64,000 nt of DNA, from the NCBI RefSeq assembly GCF_039595395.1, contig NZ_JBCNLP010000001.1:806001-870000 (forward strand). The letters are read 5' to 3'. Source of the stretch: Novosphingobium sp. (GTDB lineage: Bacteria; Pseudomonadota; Alphaproteobacteria; Sphingomonadales; Sphingomonadaceae). The notes beneath the pieces are model-generated. The model was not told the DNA's origin, made no database searches, and was given only the letters and a program-made list of their open reading frames with translations. Numbering within the stretch: the stretch's first letter is position 1; each line of letters starts with the position of its first letter. This document shows, one piece after another, positions 51,068 through 60,425 of this stretch. The translations under genes were made by a program, and so were the position numbers.

Positions 51068-51556
51068 GTGACTGGCAAGCCGGTCATATACAGTGGTCAG
51101 GGCTTCTCGCCGAAGGGTGACAAGGATCGCTTCGTGCTGCCCGCCGCATTCCGCAAGACGGTCACCGAATCGAGCGAGGGCAAGGGCCTGCTGCTGGTCT
51201 CCAAGCATGACAAATGGGACTGCCTGATCGGCTATGGTCTCTCGCGCCGCGAGGGGTTGATGGCCCAGATCGACCGCGAGGAAGAAATGGCCGCCCGCGC
51301 CAGCCAGCCCTTCGACCGCGACATGCGCTATTTCCAGCTCTTCGACTGTGCGGAAATCAGCTTCGACGGTTCGGGCCGCTTCATCATCCCCGCTCACCTG
51401 CGCGCGCTGGGCGGGATTGGCGATGCCATCTACTATCAGGGTGCCGGTCCCTTCTTCACCCTGTGGTCGCCCGAAGTGCTCGCCCGCCAGGACGGCCCGC
51501 AATGGGCCAGCGCCCAGGCCGCCTGCGCCAGCCTGACCGAGGGGGCACGCAAATGA
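51068..51556 (+). CDS. mraZ: Division/cell-wall cluster transcriptional repressor MraZ
   Basis: AbrB-like DNA-binding ring protein that represses the dcw cluster. The product is 162 aa. It has two SpoVT-AbrB repeats, the first containing SGQGFSPKGDKDRFVLPAAF and the second ISFDGSGRFIIPAHLRALGG. The GTG at 51068 has GGGGAAGAG about 6 nt upstream; an ATG at 51035 lacks a ribosome site. Its end overlaps rsmH by 4 nt. Confidence 0.92.
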   Translation: MTGKPVIYSGQGFSPKGDKDRFVLPAAFRKTVTESSEGKGLLLVSKHDKWDCLIGYGLSRREGLMAQIDREEEMAARASQPFDRDMRYFQLFDCAEISFDGSGRFIIPAHLRALGGIGDAIYYQGAGPFFTLWSPEVLARQDGPQWASAQAACASLTEGARK

Positions 51557-52530
51557 GCCTTGATCCTGTCGCCCTCACCCCCGCCGACGCCCCGCATATT
51601 CCCGTGCTGATCGCCGAGGTGATTGCCGCCCTCGCGCCGCGTCCCGGCGCCGTGGTGGTCGATGGCACCTTTGGCGCCGGCGGCTACACCCGCGCCCTGC
51701 TGGCGGCGGGCGCGACGGTGCATGCCTTCGATCGCGACCCCGATGCGATCCGCAATGGCCGCCTGTGGCCCGAGGCGCAGGGCGAGAACCCGCGCCTGAT
51801 CCTGCATCCGCGCCGTTTCTCCGAAATGGCCGAAGCGCTGAGCGAGGCGGGCGTGGAACAGGTCGATGGCGTCACGCTGGACATCGGCGTCTCCTCAATG
51901 CAGCTCGATCAGGCGGAGCGTGGCTTCAGCTTCTCGATGGATGCCGCGCTCGACATGCGCATGGAGCAGGACGGCCCCAGCGCTGCCGATTTCGTCAACA
52001 CGGCCGAGGAAAGCGAAATCGCCGACGTGCTGTTCCGCTATGGCGAGGAGCGCCAGTCGCGCCGCGTCGCGCGCTTTATCGTCGGCGCGCGCCCCATCGA
52101 GACGACCGGGCAACTGGCGAACGTGATCCGCCGCGCGCTGGGCCACAAGCCGCATATGCCCAAGGACCCGGCGACGCGCAGCTTTCAGGCGATCCGCATC
52201 CATGTGAACGACGAACTGGGCGAGCTGGAAGCGGCTCTTTCCGCCGCCGAGGCCCTGCTGGCGCCCGAGGGCAAGCTGGCCATCGTCAGCTTCCACAGTC
52301 TGGAAGACCGCATGGTCAAGCAGTACCTCAAGGCGGCCAGCGGCGATGTGCCCGCCACCTCGCGCTATGTGCCCATCGCTGCCGAGGCACCGCCCGCCGT
52401 CTTCACCAAGGTTTCCAAGGCCATTCGTCCCTCGCAGGAGGAGCTGGACCGCAATCCGCGTGCCCGCTCCGCCACTCTGCGCCACGCCACCCGCACCACC
52501 ACTCCCGCGCGACTTCGGAGGTCCGCATGA
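51553..52530 (+). CDS. rsmH: 16S rRNA (cytosine-1402-N4)-methyltransferase
   Basis: Methylates C1402 of 16S rRNA. The product is 325 aa. The SAM-binding motif is VVVDGTFGAGGYTRALLAAG, with DGVTLDIGVSSMQLDQAERG, FSMDAALDMRM and AIVSFHSLEDRMVKQ. The ATG overlaps the mraZ stop (ATGA), and the end overlaps ftsL. Confidence 0.96.
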   Translation: MSLDPVALTPADAPHIPVLIAEVIAALAPRPGAVVVDGTFGAGGYTRALLAAGATVHAFDRDPDAIRNGRLWPEAQGENPRLILHPRRFSEMAEALSEAGVEQVDGVTLDIGVSSMQLDQAERGFSFSMDAALDMRMEQDGPSAADFVNTAEESEIADVLFRYGEERQSRRVARFIVGARPIETTGQLANVIRRALGHKPHMPKDPATRSFQAIRIHVNDELGELEAALSAAEALLAPEGKLAIVSFHSLEDRMVKQYLKAASGDVPATSRYVPIAAEAPPAVFTKVSKAIRPSQEELDRNPRARSATLRHATRTTTPARLRRSA

Positions 52531-53042
52531 TCATGACCCGTGACCGCCTGCACACCATCGGCTGGGGTATGGCGCTGACCATCTGTTTTGCCCTGATGAT
52601 GGCACTGACCGTGCGGGTAAATGCCGTGAAGAGCGAAGTGCGTCTGGCCGACCGCCAGATCAACGAGCTGAACCGCGAGAAGATGCTGCTCGACACCGAG
52701 TTCCAGACCCGCGCCAGCCAGCAGCAGCTCACCGCCTTCAACGATGTGGACTTCGGCCTCGAAGCGCCCAAGCCCGCGCAATATCTGGAAAACGAGCGCC
52801 AGCTCGCCGTGCTGGGCAAGGCCGCTTCGCCCGACGCTCCGCCGCAGATCCGCGTGGCCAGCGCCGATACGGATGGGCGCCCCGGCATCGTCTCGGCGGC
52901 GGGGCCGCTGGCCGGGCGGATCATCGGCTCGGCGGTGGCGGGGGAGGTACCCCGCGACGGGGTGCGCAAGCCTTTGCGGGCCAGCCAGCTTGAGGATCGT
53001 CTCTCGCAGGTCGGCTCCCGCAGCGCCGAGCGCGCGGAGTAA
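52527..53042 (+). CDS. ftsL: FtsL-like division protein
   Basis: Identified by position and topology. The product is 171 aa: a short cytosolic start, one transmembrane helix (IGWGMALTICFALMMALTV), a coiled-coil stretch (VRLADRQINELNREKMLLDTEF region) and a periplasmic tail of about 80 residues with low conservation. FtsL links FtsB/FtsQ to FtsI/FtsW in the divisome. Sequence conservation of FtsL is weak, so the name rests mainly on the rsmH-ftsI context. Confidence 0.8.
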   Translation: MIMTRDRLHTIGWGMALTICFALMMALTVRVNAVKSEVRLADRQINELNREKMLLDTEFQTRASQQQLTAFNDVDFGLEAPKPAQYLENERQLAVLGKAASPDAPPQIRVASADTDGRPGIVSAAGPLAGRIIGSAVAGEVPRDGVRKPLRASQLEDRLSQVGSRSAERAE

Positions 53043-53048
53043 GGGGCG

Positions 53049-54947
53049 GTGGCCACACGGCCTCTCGACGAGCTGAAGGCCGCTGAAGGCCGGGCCAAGG
53101 CACGCCCCAATGTTCGCGCATTGGGGCATGTGCCGTTGGGCGTTCCGGTCAACAGCAACGTCTCGATGCGCCATGGCCCCGGCGCCACGGTGATCGGCAT
53201 CGGCCAGCGCCACAATACGGTGATTTCGGCCAGCCGGGTCGATCTGGTCAACCAGCGCTCGCGCGCCTTGACGGTGGCGCGCTGGCGCACGCTGCTGGTG
53301 CTGATCGGCTTTGCGCTGATCGCGCTGATCGCGGAAATCCGCATCGCCCATCTGGGCCTGACCAAGACCGGGCGCAGCGATGTGCCGAGCAGCGCCTACA
53401 CGTCGCGCCGGGCCGAGATCATCGACCGCAACGGCATGTCGCTGGCGCGGGCTTTCCCCGCCTATGCCCTGTGGTTCAACCCCAAGGCGCTGGGCACGGG
53501 TGAGGGCAAGAATGGCGAAAGCGCTCTGGTGCGCAGCCCGAAGGAAGTGGCGCAGGCGCTGGTCCGCATCTTCCCCGATGAGGATGTCGATGCGCTGACC
53601 AAGCGCCTCTCCAGCGGCGAGCCCGGCTATCTGCGCCGCCGCATCCTGCCGGATGAGGCGAACCGCGTCCACGCGCTGGGCGAACCCGCGCTGGAATTCC
53701 CGCGCGAGAATGAGCGTTACTATCCGCAAGGATCGATGGGCGCCCATATCCTTGGTTTCGTTGACAACAATGGCCACGGCCAGGTCGGGCTGGAGAAGGT
53801 CTATGACCAGCGCCTGACCGATCCGGCGCAGCGCGGCACGCCGATGCAGCTCTCCATCGATGCGCGCGTGCAGGGCGCTCTGGAGGCAGACCTTGCATGG
53901 GGTCTGGCGCGCGCTCAGGCCCGCAGCGCGGCGGGCATCGTGATGGATGTGGACACGGGCGAGGTGGTGGCTCTGGCCTCGCTGCCCGCCTTCAACCCCA
54001 ATGCCATCGACGCCGAGGGCGCCAAGCATACCTTCAACCTGATCTCCAGCCAGCCCTTCGAGCTGGGCAGCGTGATCAAGCCGATCACCGTGGCCGTCGC
54101 CATCGACAATGGCGTGCTGCGCGATATGGCCACGCGCTATCCGGCGGGCGGCCAGCGCGAGGTGGGCGGCCACCTTGTGCATGACGACGCGAATTTCGGC
54201 GCTTCGCTGAACATTCCCGAGGCGCTGATCCATTCCTCGAACATCGTGCTGGCGCAGTTGGGCGACCAAATCGGCCCGCAGCGCATGATGGATACCTTCC
54301 ATCGCCTGGGCTTTGGCGAGCGTCCGCATATCGAGCTGCCCGCGCGCGGTGCCCCCATCTGGCCGCGCCCGGATTCGCACGGGCTGTGGACGCGGGTCAG
54401 CAACACCACCGTTGCCTATGGCCATGGCATCTCGATCACCGAACTGCATCTGGCCTGCGCCTATGCCGCGCTGGTCAATGGCGGCGTGTGGCGCCCGGCC
54501 ACGCTCTTCAAGCTGGATCCCAACCACATCCCCGAAGGCCGCCGCATCTGGAAGGCCAGCACCAGTGCGCGCATCCGCCAGTTGCTGCGCGCCATCGTGT
54601 CGAACGGCACGGGGCGCAGCGCCAATGCCGCGGGCTATCGCATCGGCGGCAAGACCGGCACCGCCGAGCGTTCGGACGCCCATGGCTATCACAAGGACAA
54701 GGTGGTGACGACCTTCGCCGCGGCCTTCCCGATGGACAAGCCGCGCTATGTGGTGATCTCCACGCTGGACGAGCCGCAGCGCAATGCCGCCACCTCCTAT
54801 CAGCGCACGGCGGCATGGAACGCCGCGCCGATCGTGGGCCGCCTGATCCCCAAGATCGGGCCCCTGCTGGGGGTGATGCCTGACGAGACCCGCGATATCG
54901 ATATTTCCGACATCGCCCCGCTGATCGCGAATGGAGAAGGCGAATGA
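53049..54947 (+). CDS. ftsI: Septal peptidoglycan transpeptidase FtsI (PBP3)
   Basis: Cross-links septal peptidoglycan. The product is 632 aa from a GTG start. A long cytosolic N-terminus of about 80 residues is followed by the transmembrane helix TLLVLIGFALIALIAEIRI, a pedestal domain (AEIIDRNGMSLA) and the transpeptidase domain. The active-site triad is Ser341-Val-Ile-Lys344 (SxxK), Ser396-Ser-Asn398 and Lys535-Thr-Gly537. The SVIK version differs from the common STFK. It overlaps murE by 4 nt. Confidence 0.94.
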   Translation: MATRPLDELKAAEGRAKARPNVRALGHVPLGVPVNSNVSMRHGPGATVIGIGQRHNTVISASRVDLVNQRSRALTVARWRTLLVLIGFALIALIAEIRIAHLGLTKTGRSDVPSSAYTSRRAEIIDRNGMSLARAFPAYALWFNPKALGTGEGKNGESALVRSPKEVAQALVRIFPDEDVDALTKRLSSGEPGYLRRRILPDEANRVHALGEPALEFPRENERYYPQGSMGAHILGFVDNNGHGQVGLEKVYDQRLTDPAQRGTPMQLSIDARVQGALEADLAWGLARAQARSAAGIVMDVDTGEVVALASLPAFNPNAIDAEGAKHTFNLISSQPFELGSVIKPITVAVAIDNGVLRDMATRYPAGGQREVGGHLVHDDANFGASLNIPEALIHSSNIVLAQLGDQIGPQRMMDTFHRLGFGERPHIELPARGAPIWPRPDSHGLWTRVSNTTVAYGHGISITELHLACAYAALVNGGVWRPATLFKLDPNHIPEGRRIWKASTSARIRQLLRAIVSNGTGRSANAAGYRIGGKTGTAERSDAHGYHKDKVVTTFAAAFPMDKPRYVVISTLDEPQRNAATSYQRTAAWNAAPIVGRLIPKIGPLLGVMPDETRDIDISDIAPLIANGEGE

Positions 54948-56491
54948 AGCTGGCTGCCCTGGCCGCGCTGGCGGGACTTGATGGCTTGCGGGAAACCGGT
55001 GACGCGAACGTCACCGGTTTTGCCGCTTCCGGTGATGTGAACATCACCGGCTTTGCCATCGATAACCGGAAGGTTGCGCCGGGGAATGTGTTCGGGGCTT
55101 TTCCTGGCCTGCGCGTCAATGGCGAGGACTTTATCCCCGCCGCCGTCGCGGCCGGTGCCGTCGCTGTGGTGGCGCGCCCCGAGGCGAAGGTGGAAGGCGC
55201 GATCCATATCGCTGCCGATGAACCGCGCCTGGCTTTCGCCCAACTCGCCGCGGGCTTCTATCAGCCGGTGCCCGAGACGCTGGTGGCGGTGACGGGCACC
55301 AACGGCAAGACCTCCTGCGTGGAGATGACGCGGCAGCTTTGGCGCATGGCGGGGCATCCGGCGGCCAGCATCGGCACGCTGGGCGTCACCACGCCTCAGG
55401 AAACGACCTATACCGGGCTGACCACGCCGGACATCGTCACCTTCCTTGCCAATCTGGCCGGGCTGGCCCGTGAGGGCGTGACCCATGTCGCCTATGAGGC
55501 CTCCAGCCACGGCCTCTCGCAATATCGCAATGAAGGGCCGCGCGTTGTCGCTGGCGGTTTCACCAATCTCAGCCGCGACCATCTCGATTATCACGCCGAT
55601 ATGGAGGATTATTTCGCCGCCAAGATGCGCCTCTTCACGCAAGTGGTCGAGGATGGCGGCGCGGCGGTGATCTGGGCGGATGACGAATGGTCGGACCGGG
55701 CCATCGTCGTGGCGAAGCAGCGCGGCCTGCGCCCCGTCACCGTGGGCCAGCAGGGTGAGACGCTGCGCCTTGTCAGCCGCACGCCGGGCCTGCTGGGCCA
55801 GCAGCTTGTGATCGAGCATGACGGCGCCACCAAAACCGTCAACCTGCCGCTGATCGGCGCCTATCAGGCCGCCAATGCGCTGGTCTCCGCCGGCTTGGCG
55901 CTGGCCAGCGGCATTGGCGCGGCGCAGGTCTTCGATGGCCTCTCGCGCCTGCAGCCGGTGCGCGGGCGGCTGGAGCGCGCCGGGCTCAACCGCGCCGGGG
56001 CGCCCGTCTATGTCGATTATGCCCATACGCCCGATGCGCTGGAAGCCGCGATTGCCGCGCTGCGTCCGCATGTGCATGGCCAGTTGATCGTGATCTTCGG
56101 CGCTGGCGGCGACCGCGATGAGGGCAAGCGCCCCGCCATGGGCCGCATCGCCGCCGATCACGCCGACATTGCCATCGTCACCGACGACAACCCGCGCGGC
56201 GAAGATCCTGCCGCGATCCGCGCCGCCGTGCTGGCGGGCATGGATGCGCCGCTCGCTGAGGTGTATGAGATCGGTGACCGGCGTGAGGCCATTGCGCGGG
56301 GGATATCTCTGGCCGAGGCAGGGGATATCGTCTTGATTGCGGGCAAGGGACATGAGCAAGGCCAGATCGTGGGGCGCGGCGATGCAATGCGTGTGCTGCC
56401 TTTCGACGATGTGAGTGTGGCGCGCGAATATGCTGGACAGGCCGGGACCGGACAGGCCGGGGTTGGACAGGCAGCGGGGGCGCAGGAGTAA
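54944..56491 (+). CDS. murE: UDP-MurNAc-tripeptide synthetase MurE
   Basis: Adds the third stem residue to UDP-MurNAc-L-Ala-D-Glu. The product is 515 aa. It has the ATP loop VTGTNGKTSCVEMTR and the DNPRGEDP motif, which marks meso-diaminopimelate as substrate. The N-terminal domain contains a duplicated peptide GDANVTGFAASGDVNITGFA encoded by two tandem DNA hairpins (54993-55050). The C-terminus ends in a GQAG repeat tail from a short tandem repeat. Confidence 0.95.
   Translation: MKLAALAALAGLDGLRETGDANVTGFAASGDVNITGFAIDNRKVAPGNVFGAFPGLRVNGEDFIPAAVAAGAVAVVARPEAKVEGAIHIAADEPRLAFAQLAAGFYQPVPETLVAVTGTNGKTSCVEMTRQLWRMAGHPAASIGTLGVTTPQETTYTGLTTPDIVTFLANLAGLAREGVTHVAYEASSHGLSQYRNEGPRVVAGGFTNLSRDHLDYHADMEDYFAAKMRLFTQVVEDGGAAVIWADDEWSDRAIVVAKQRGLRPVTVGQQGETLRLVSRTPGLLGQQLVIEHDGATKTVNLPLIGAYQAANALVSAGLALASGIGAAQVFDGLSRLQPVRGRLERAGLNRAGAPVYVDYAHTPDALEAAIAALRPHVHGQLIVIFGAGGDRDEGKRPAMGRIAADHADIAIVTDDNPRGEDPAAIRAAVLAGMDAPLAEVYEIGDRREAIARGISLAEAGDIVLIAGKGHEQGQIVGRGDAMRVLPFDDVSVAREYAGQAGTGQAGVGQAAGAQE
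54993..55050. repeat. Two tandem hairpins inside murE
   Basis: AAACCGGTGACG-CGAA-CGTCACCGGTTT (54993-55020) and CCGGTGATGT-GA-ACATCACCGG (55029-55050) are perfect palindromes with 4- and 2-nt loops. They encode the repeated peptide GD(A/V)N(V/I)TGFA. They stay in frame and look like a duplicated insert in a tolerant loop. Confidence 0.75.
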
Positions 56492-56492
56492 G

Positions 56493-57977
56493 ATGATGAC
56501 GAAAAAGGCCCGCATCATGGACTGGCCCGAAGACCCGGTGGACGCTCTGCCGACCGCCCTGTGGGATGCCGCCAGCGTCGCGAAGGCCATCGGCGGCACC
56601 ACGCAGGAAGACTGCTTCATCGCCAATGTGGCGACCGACTCGCGTGAGATCGGCGAGGGCGGTCTGTTCTTCGCCATGCGCGGCGAGGCGATGGATGGCC
56701 ACCGTTTCATCCCCACCGCCATGACGCGCGGCGCCAGCCTGGTCGTGGCTGAGCATCCCGTCGATGCTCCCCATGTGCTGGTGAAGGACAGCTTTGCCGC
56801 GCTTCAGGCTTTGGGCGCCGCCGCGCGTGCCCGCGTCCTGCCCGAGGCGCGCATCATCGGCGTCACCGGCTCGGTCGGCAAGACCAGCGTGAAGGAGGCG
56901 ATCTACGCCGCTCTGGATCGCACCAGCCGGGGCGGGGCGCATCGCTCGGTGAAAAGCTACAACAACCATGTCGGCGTGCCGCTCAGCCTGTCGCGGATGC
57001 CCGCGCGCACGCTCTATGGTATCTTCGAGATGGGGATGAACCATGCCGGGGAAATCTCGGATCTGACGGCGCAGGTGAAGCCGCATGTCGCGGTCATCAC
57101 CAACATCGCCCCCGCCCATATCGAGAATCTGGGCTCGGAAGAGGCGATTGCCGACGCCAAGGCGGAAATTTTCGAGGGTCTGGTCGAGGGCGGCACCGCC
57201 GTCATCCCCGCCGACAGCCCCTATTTCGAACGTTTGAAGGCAGCGGCTCTGGCCAAGGGCGCGAAGGTGCTTTCGTTTGGTCGCGCGGCGCACGCCGATG
57301 TGCGGCTGCTCGATGCGTTGGCCTCGCCGGGGCTGGGCGGGCGCAGCGGTGGCTCGCTGGTCACCGCCGATCTGGGCGACATTCGCCTGTGCTACACCGT
57401 GGCCTCGCCCGGTGAGCATTGGGTCATCAACTCGCTGGCGGTGATGGCGGTGGTCCGCGCCGTGGGCGCCGATTTCGGTGCGGCAGGTCTGGCCATGGCC
57501 GAGCTGGAAGGGCTGGCCGGGCGCGGCGCGCGTGTGGAGATCACCACCAAGGACGGCGGCACTGCGCTGCTGATGGATGAAAGCTACAACGCCAATCCGG
57601 CCTCGATGCGCTCGACGCTGGCGGTGCTGGGCGCGGAGAAGGCCAAGCGCCGCATCGCCGTGCTGGGCGCCATGAAGGAGCTGGGCGATTTCGGCCCGGC
57701 GCTCCATGCCCAGCTTCTGGCGCCGATTGCCGAGGCCAAGGTGGATTTCGCTTTGCTGGTCGGCCCGGAAATGGCGGCGCTGGCCGAGGAACTGGGGACA
57801 TCCGGCCAGGGCGCGCTTGGCAAGCCCATCCCCTTCACCCATTGCCAGACCGCCGATGAGGCGATTGCCCGTCTGGCCGCCTTCGGGCTGGCCGATGGCG
57901 ACGCCCTGCTGGTCAAGGGATCCAATTCTGTCGGTCTGGGCAAGCTGGTTTCCAGCTTGCTCGCGCCTTCTGCTTAA
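56493..57977 (+). CDS. murF: UDP-MurNAc-tripeptide--D-Ala-D-Ala ligase MurF
   Basis: Adds D-Ala-D-Ala to complete the UDP-MurNAc pentapeptide. The product is 494 aa. The ATP loop is IIGVTGSVGKTSVKEAIYAA, with SYNNHVGVPLSLSRM, FEMGMNHAGEISDL and LLMDESYNANPASMRSTL following. GGAG precedes the ATG pair at 56493/56496; an internal Met at residue 9 is also possible. It lies 1 nt after murE. Confidence 0.95.
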   Translation: MMTKKARIMDWPEDPVDALPTALWDAASVAKAIGGTTQEDCFIANVATDSREIGEGGLFFAMRGEAMDGHRFIPTAMTRGASLVVAEHPVDAPHVLVKDSFAALQALGAAARARVLPEARIIGVTGSVGKTSVKEAIYAALDRTSRGGAHRSVKSYNNHVGVPLSLSRMPARTLYGIFEMGMNHAGEISDLTAQVKPHVAVITNIAPAHIENLGSEEAIADAKAEIFEGLVEGGTAVIPADSPYFERLKAAALAKGAKVLSFGRAAHADVRLLDALASPGLGGRSGGSLVTADLGDIRLCYTVASPGEHWVINSLAVMAVVRAVGADFGAAGLAMAELEGLAGRGARVEITTKDGGTALLMDESYNANPASMRSTLAVLGAEKAKRRIAVLGAMKELGDFGPALHAQLLAPIAEAKVDFALLVGPEMAALAEELGTSGQGALGKPIPFTHCQTADEAIARLAAFGLADGDALLVKGSNSVGLGKLVSSLLAPSA

Positions 57978-57996
57978 CGGACGATACTGAACGCCC

Positions 57997-59067
57997 ATGC
58001 TCTACTTCATCGCCCAGTGGTTCCATTTTGCGGGCCTTGCCAATCTGGTGCGTTACCAGACGTTCCGCGCCGGTGCCGCACTGATGACCGCGCTGATCAT
58101 CGGCCTGATCATCGGCCCGCGCTTCATCACCATGCTGCGCGCCAAGCAGGGCAAGGGCCAGCCCATCCGTGAAGACGGCCCGCAGAGCCATCTGGCCAAG
58201 CGTGGCACGCCGACCATGGGCGGGTTGATGATCCTGATCTCGCTGGTGGCCTCGATGCTGCTGTGGATGGACCTGACCGATCCCTTCGTCTGGGCCTGCC
58301 TTGCCGTGACCATCGGTTTCGGCGTGATCGGCTTCCTCGACGATTACGACAAGGTGACCAAGCGCAGCACCAAGGGCGTCTCCAGTAAGGTGCGCCTGAT
58401 CGCGGAATTCGCCGTGGCGGGCGTGGCGACATGGATCATCGTGCAGCACACCGGCACCAACCTCTATGTGCCCTTCCTGCCCAACACCTATATTCCGCTC
58501 AGCTATGCCTATTACCCCTTCGCGGCCTTTGTGATCGTGGGGGCGGGCAATGCGGTGAATCTGACCGACGGTCTGGATGGTCTGGCCACCATGCCGGTCA
58601 TCATCGCGGCGGGCGCCTTCGCGATCATCGCCTATCTGACGGGCCGCGTGGACTACACCCATTATCTGGGCATTCCCCATGTGCCGCGCGCCGGTGAGCT
58701 GGCGATCCTCTGCGCCGGGATCATGGGCGCTGGCCTTGGGTTCCTGTGGTTCAACGCGCCGCCCGCCGCCGTCTTTATGGGCGACACCGGTTCGCTGGCG
58801 CTGGGCGGAGCCTTGGGTGCCATCGCGGTGGCCGCGCATCACGAGATCGTGCTGGCGATCATCGGCGGGCTCTTCGTGATGGAGGCGGCCAGCGTCATCA
58901 TTCAGGTGTTCTTCTACAAGCGCACCGGGCGCCGCATCTTCCGCATGGCGCCGATCCACCACCACTTCGAGCAGAAGGGCTGGGCCGAATCCACCGTGGT
59001 GATCCGCTTCTGGATCGTGTCGATCGTGCTGGCGCTGATCGGCCTCTCCACGCTGAAGCTGCGGTGA
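57997..59067 (+). CDS. mraY: Phospho-MurNAc-pentapeptide transferase MraY
   Basis: Makes lipid I on the inner face of the cytoplasmic membrane. The product is 356 aa with about ten transmembrane helices. Signature motifs are KRGTPTMGGLMILI, the Asp-rich GFLDDYDKVTKRSTKG, NAVNLTDGLDGLATMP and MAPIHHHFEQKGWAE. It lies 19 nt after murF. Confidence 0.97.
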   Translation: MLYFIAQWFHFAGLANLVRYQTFRAGAALMTALIIGLIIGPRFITMLRAKQGKGQPIREDGPQSHLAKRGTPTMGGLMILISLVASMLLWMDLTDPFVWACLAVTIGFGVIGFLDDYDKVTKRSTKGVSSKVRLIAEFAVAGVATWIIVQHTGTNLYVPFLPNTYIPLSYAYYPFAAFVIVGAGNAVNLTDGLDGLATMPVIIAAGAFAIIAYLTGRVDYTHYLGIPHVPRAGELAILCAGIMGAGLGFLWFNAPPAAVFMGDTGSLALGGALGAIAVAAHHEIVLAIIGGLFVMEAASVIIQVFFYKRTGRRIFRMAPIHHHFEQKGWAESTVVIRFWIVSIVLALIGLSTLKLR

Positions 59068-59071
59068 GCCG

Positions 59072-60421
59072 ATGATCTCCTCCCCCGCCTTTGCCGGAAA
59101 ACGTTACGCGGTGCTGGGTCTGGCCCGCTCCGGCCAGACGGCAGTGGCCGCGCTGGTGGCGGGTGGGGCGCAGGTCACCGCCTGGGACGCCAAGGAAGAG
59201 CCGCGCCATGCCGTGGCTGAGTTGCATGGCGACAAGGTGGTGCTGGCCGATCCGCTGGCGATCGATCTCATCGGTTTTGCGGGCATGGTCGTCTCGCCCG
59301 GCGTGCCGATCAACCGCCATCCGATTGCCGATGCCGCGCGCGCCGCCGGTGTGCCGCTGATCTGCGATATCGAGCTTTTCGCCCAGAGCCGCGATTCCCT
59401 GCCGCCGCACAAGGTCGTGGGCATCACCGGCACCAATGGCAAATCCACCACCACCGCGCTGACCAAGCATCTGCTCGATGTAGCGGGCATTCCCGCCATC
59501 ATGGGCGGCAACATCGGCCTGCCCATTCTGGGTCAGGAACCGCTGCCGGCCGGGGGCGTCTATGTGCTGGAGCTGTCGTCCTATCAGATCGATCTGACGC
59601 AAAGGCTCGATTGCGAGGTGGCGGTGCTGCTCAACCTCACGCCCGATCATCTGGACCGCTATGACGGTTTTGAGGGCTATGTCGCCAGCAAGGCGCGGCT
59701 CTTCGGCATGCAGGCGCTGGGCCGCCTGGCGCTGGTCGAGATGAAGGCCGAAATGGCGCTGGATGTGCTGCGTGACGCGCCCGATGGCCAGCGCTTCACC
59801 TTTATCGAAAGCGTCGACCTCCCCGGCGATCAGGCCGAATGGCCCAGCCTTGCCGGGCCCCACAACCGCGCCAATGCGCAGGCTGCCGTTGCCGCCGTGC
59901 GCGAGCTGGGGTTGGATGAGGCCACCATCGAGCAGGGCCTGAAAAGCTTCAACGGCCTGCCGCATCGCATGGAGCGGGTGGCGGAATCGAACGGCGTCAT
60001 CTTCATCAACGATTCCAAGGCGACCAATCCGGCCTCCACGGCGCCCGCTCTGGCCGCCTTTCCGCCGGTCGAGGGGCACAAGCGCCTGCACTGGATCGTC
60101 GGGGGCCTGCCCAAGGGTGTGGATCTCGACGATTGCGCCGGGGGCTTCCCCAATGTGGCCGCCGCCTACACCATTGGCGATGCCGGGCCGCTGTTCGCCG
60201 AAATCCTTGCGCCCCATATGCCGGTCGTCCGCGCCGAAATGATGAGCGAGGCCATCCGCCGCGCCATCGAGGCCGCGAACCCCGGCGATGTGGTGCTGCT
60301 GTCTCCGGCCTGCGCCAGCTTCGACCAGTTCCGCGATTTCGAGGCGCGGGGCGAAACCTTCCGTCAGATTGTCGAGGTTTTGACGGGGCAGGGTGATCAC
60401 ACCCACGGCGAGGAAGGCTGA
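59072..60421 (+). CDS. murD: UDP-MurNAc-L-alanine--D-glutamate ligase MurD
   Basis: Adds D-Glu to UDP-MurNAc-Ala. The product is 449 aa. The N-terminal Rossmann part is YAVLGLARSGQTAVAALVAG, the ATP loop VVGITGTNGKSTTTALTKHL, and the later motifs NLTPDHLDRYDGFEGYV and FINDSKATNPASTAPAL. It is 4 nt after mraY. Confidence 0.96.
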   Translation: MISSPAFAGKRYAVLGLARSGQTAVAALVAGGAQVTAWDAKEEPRHAVAELHGDKVVLADPLAIDLIGFAGMVVSPGVPINRHPIADAARAAGVPLICDIELFAQSRDSLPPHKVVGITGTNGKSTTTALTKHLLDVAGIPAIMGGNIGLPILGQEPLPAGGVYVLELSSYQIDLTQRLDCEVAVLLNLTPDHLDRYDGFEGYVASKARLFGMQALGRLALVEMKAEMALDVLRDAPDGQRFTFIESVDLPGDQAEWPSLAGPHNRANAQAAVAAVRELGLDEATIEQGLKSFNGLPHRMERVAESNGVIFINDSKATNPASTAPALAAFPPVEGHKRLHWIVGGLPKGVDLDDCAGGFPNVAAAYTIGDAGPLFAEILAPHMPVVRAEMMSEAIRRAIEAANPGDVVLLSPACASFDQFRDFEARGETFRQIVEVLTGQGDHTHGEEG

Positions 60422-60425
60422 CCCC

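Noticed and set aside
52365..54692. A 775-residue minus-strand frame across ftsL and ftsI
   Set aside because: Antisense shadow; the plus-strand dcw genes are unmistakable.
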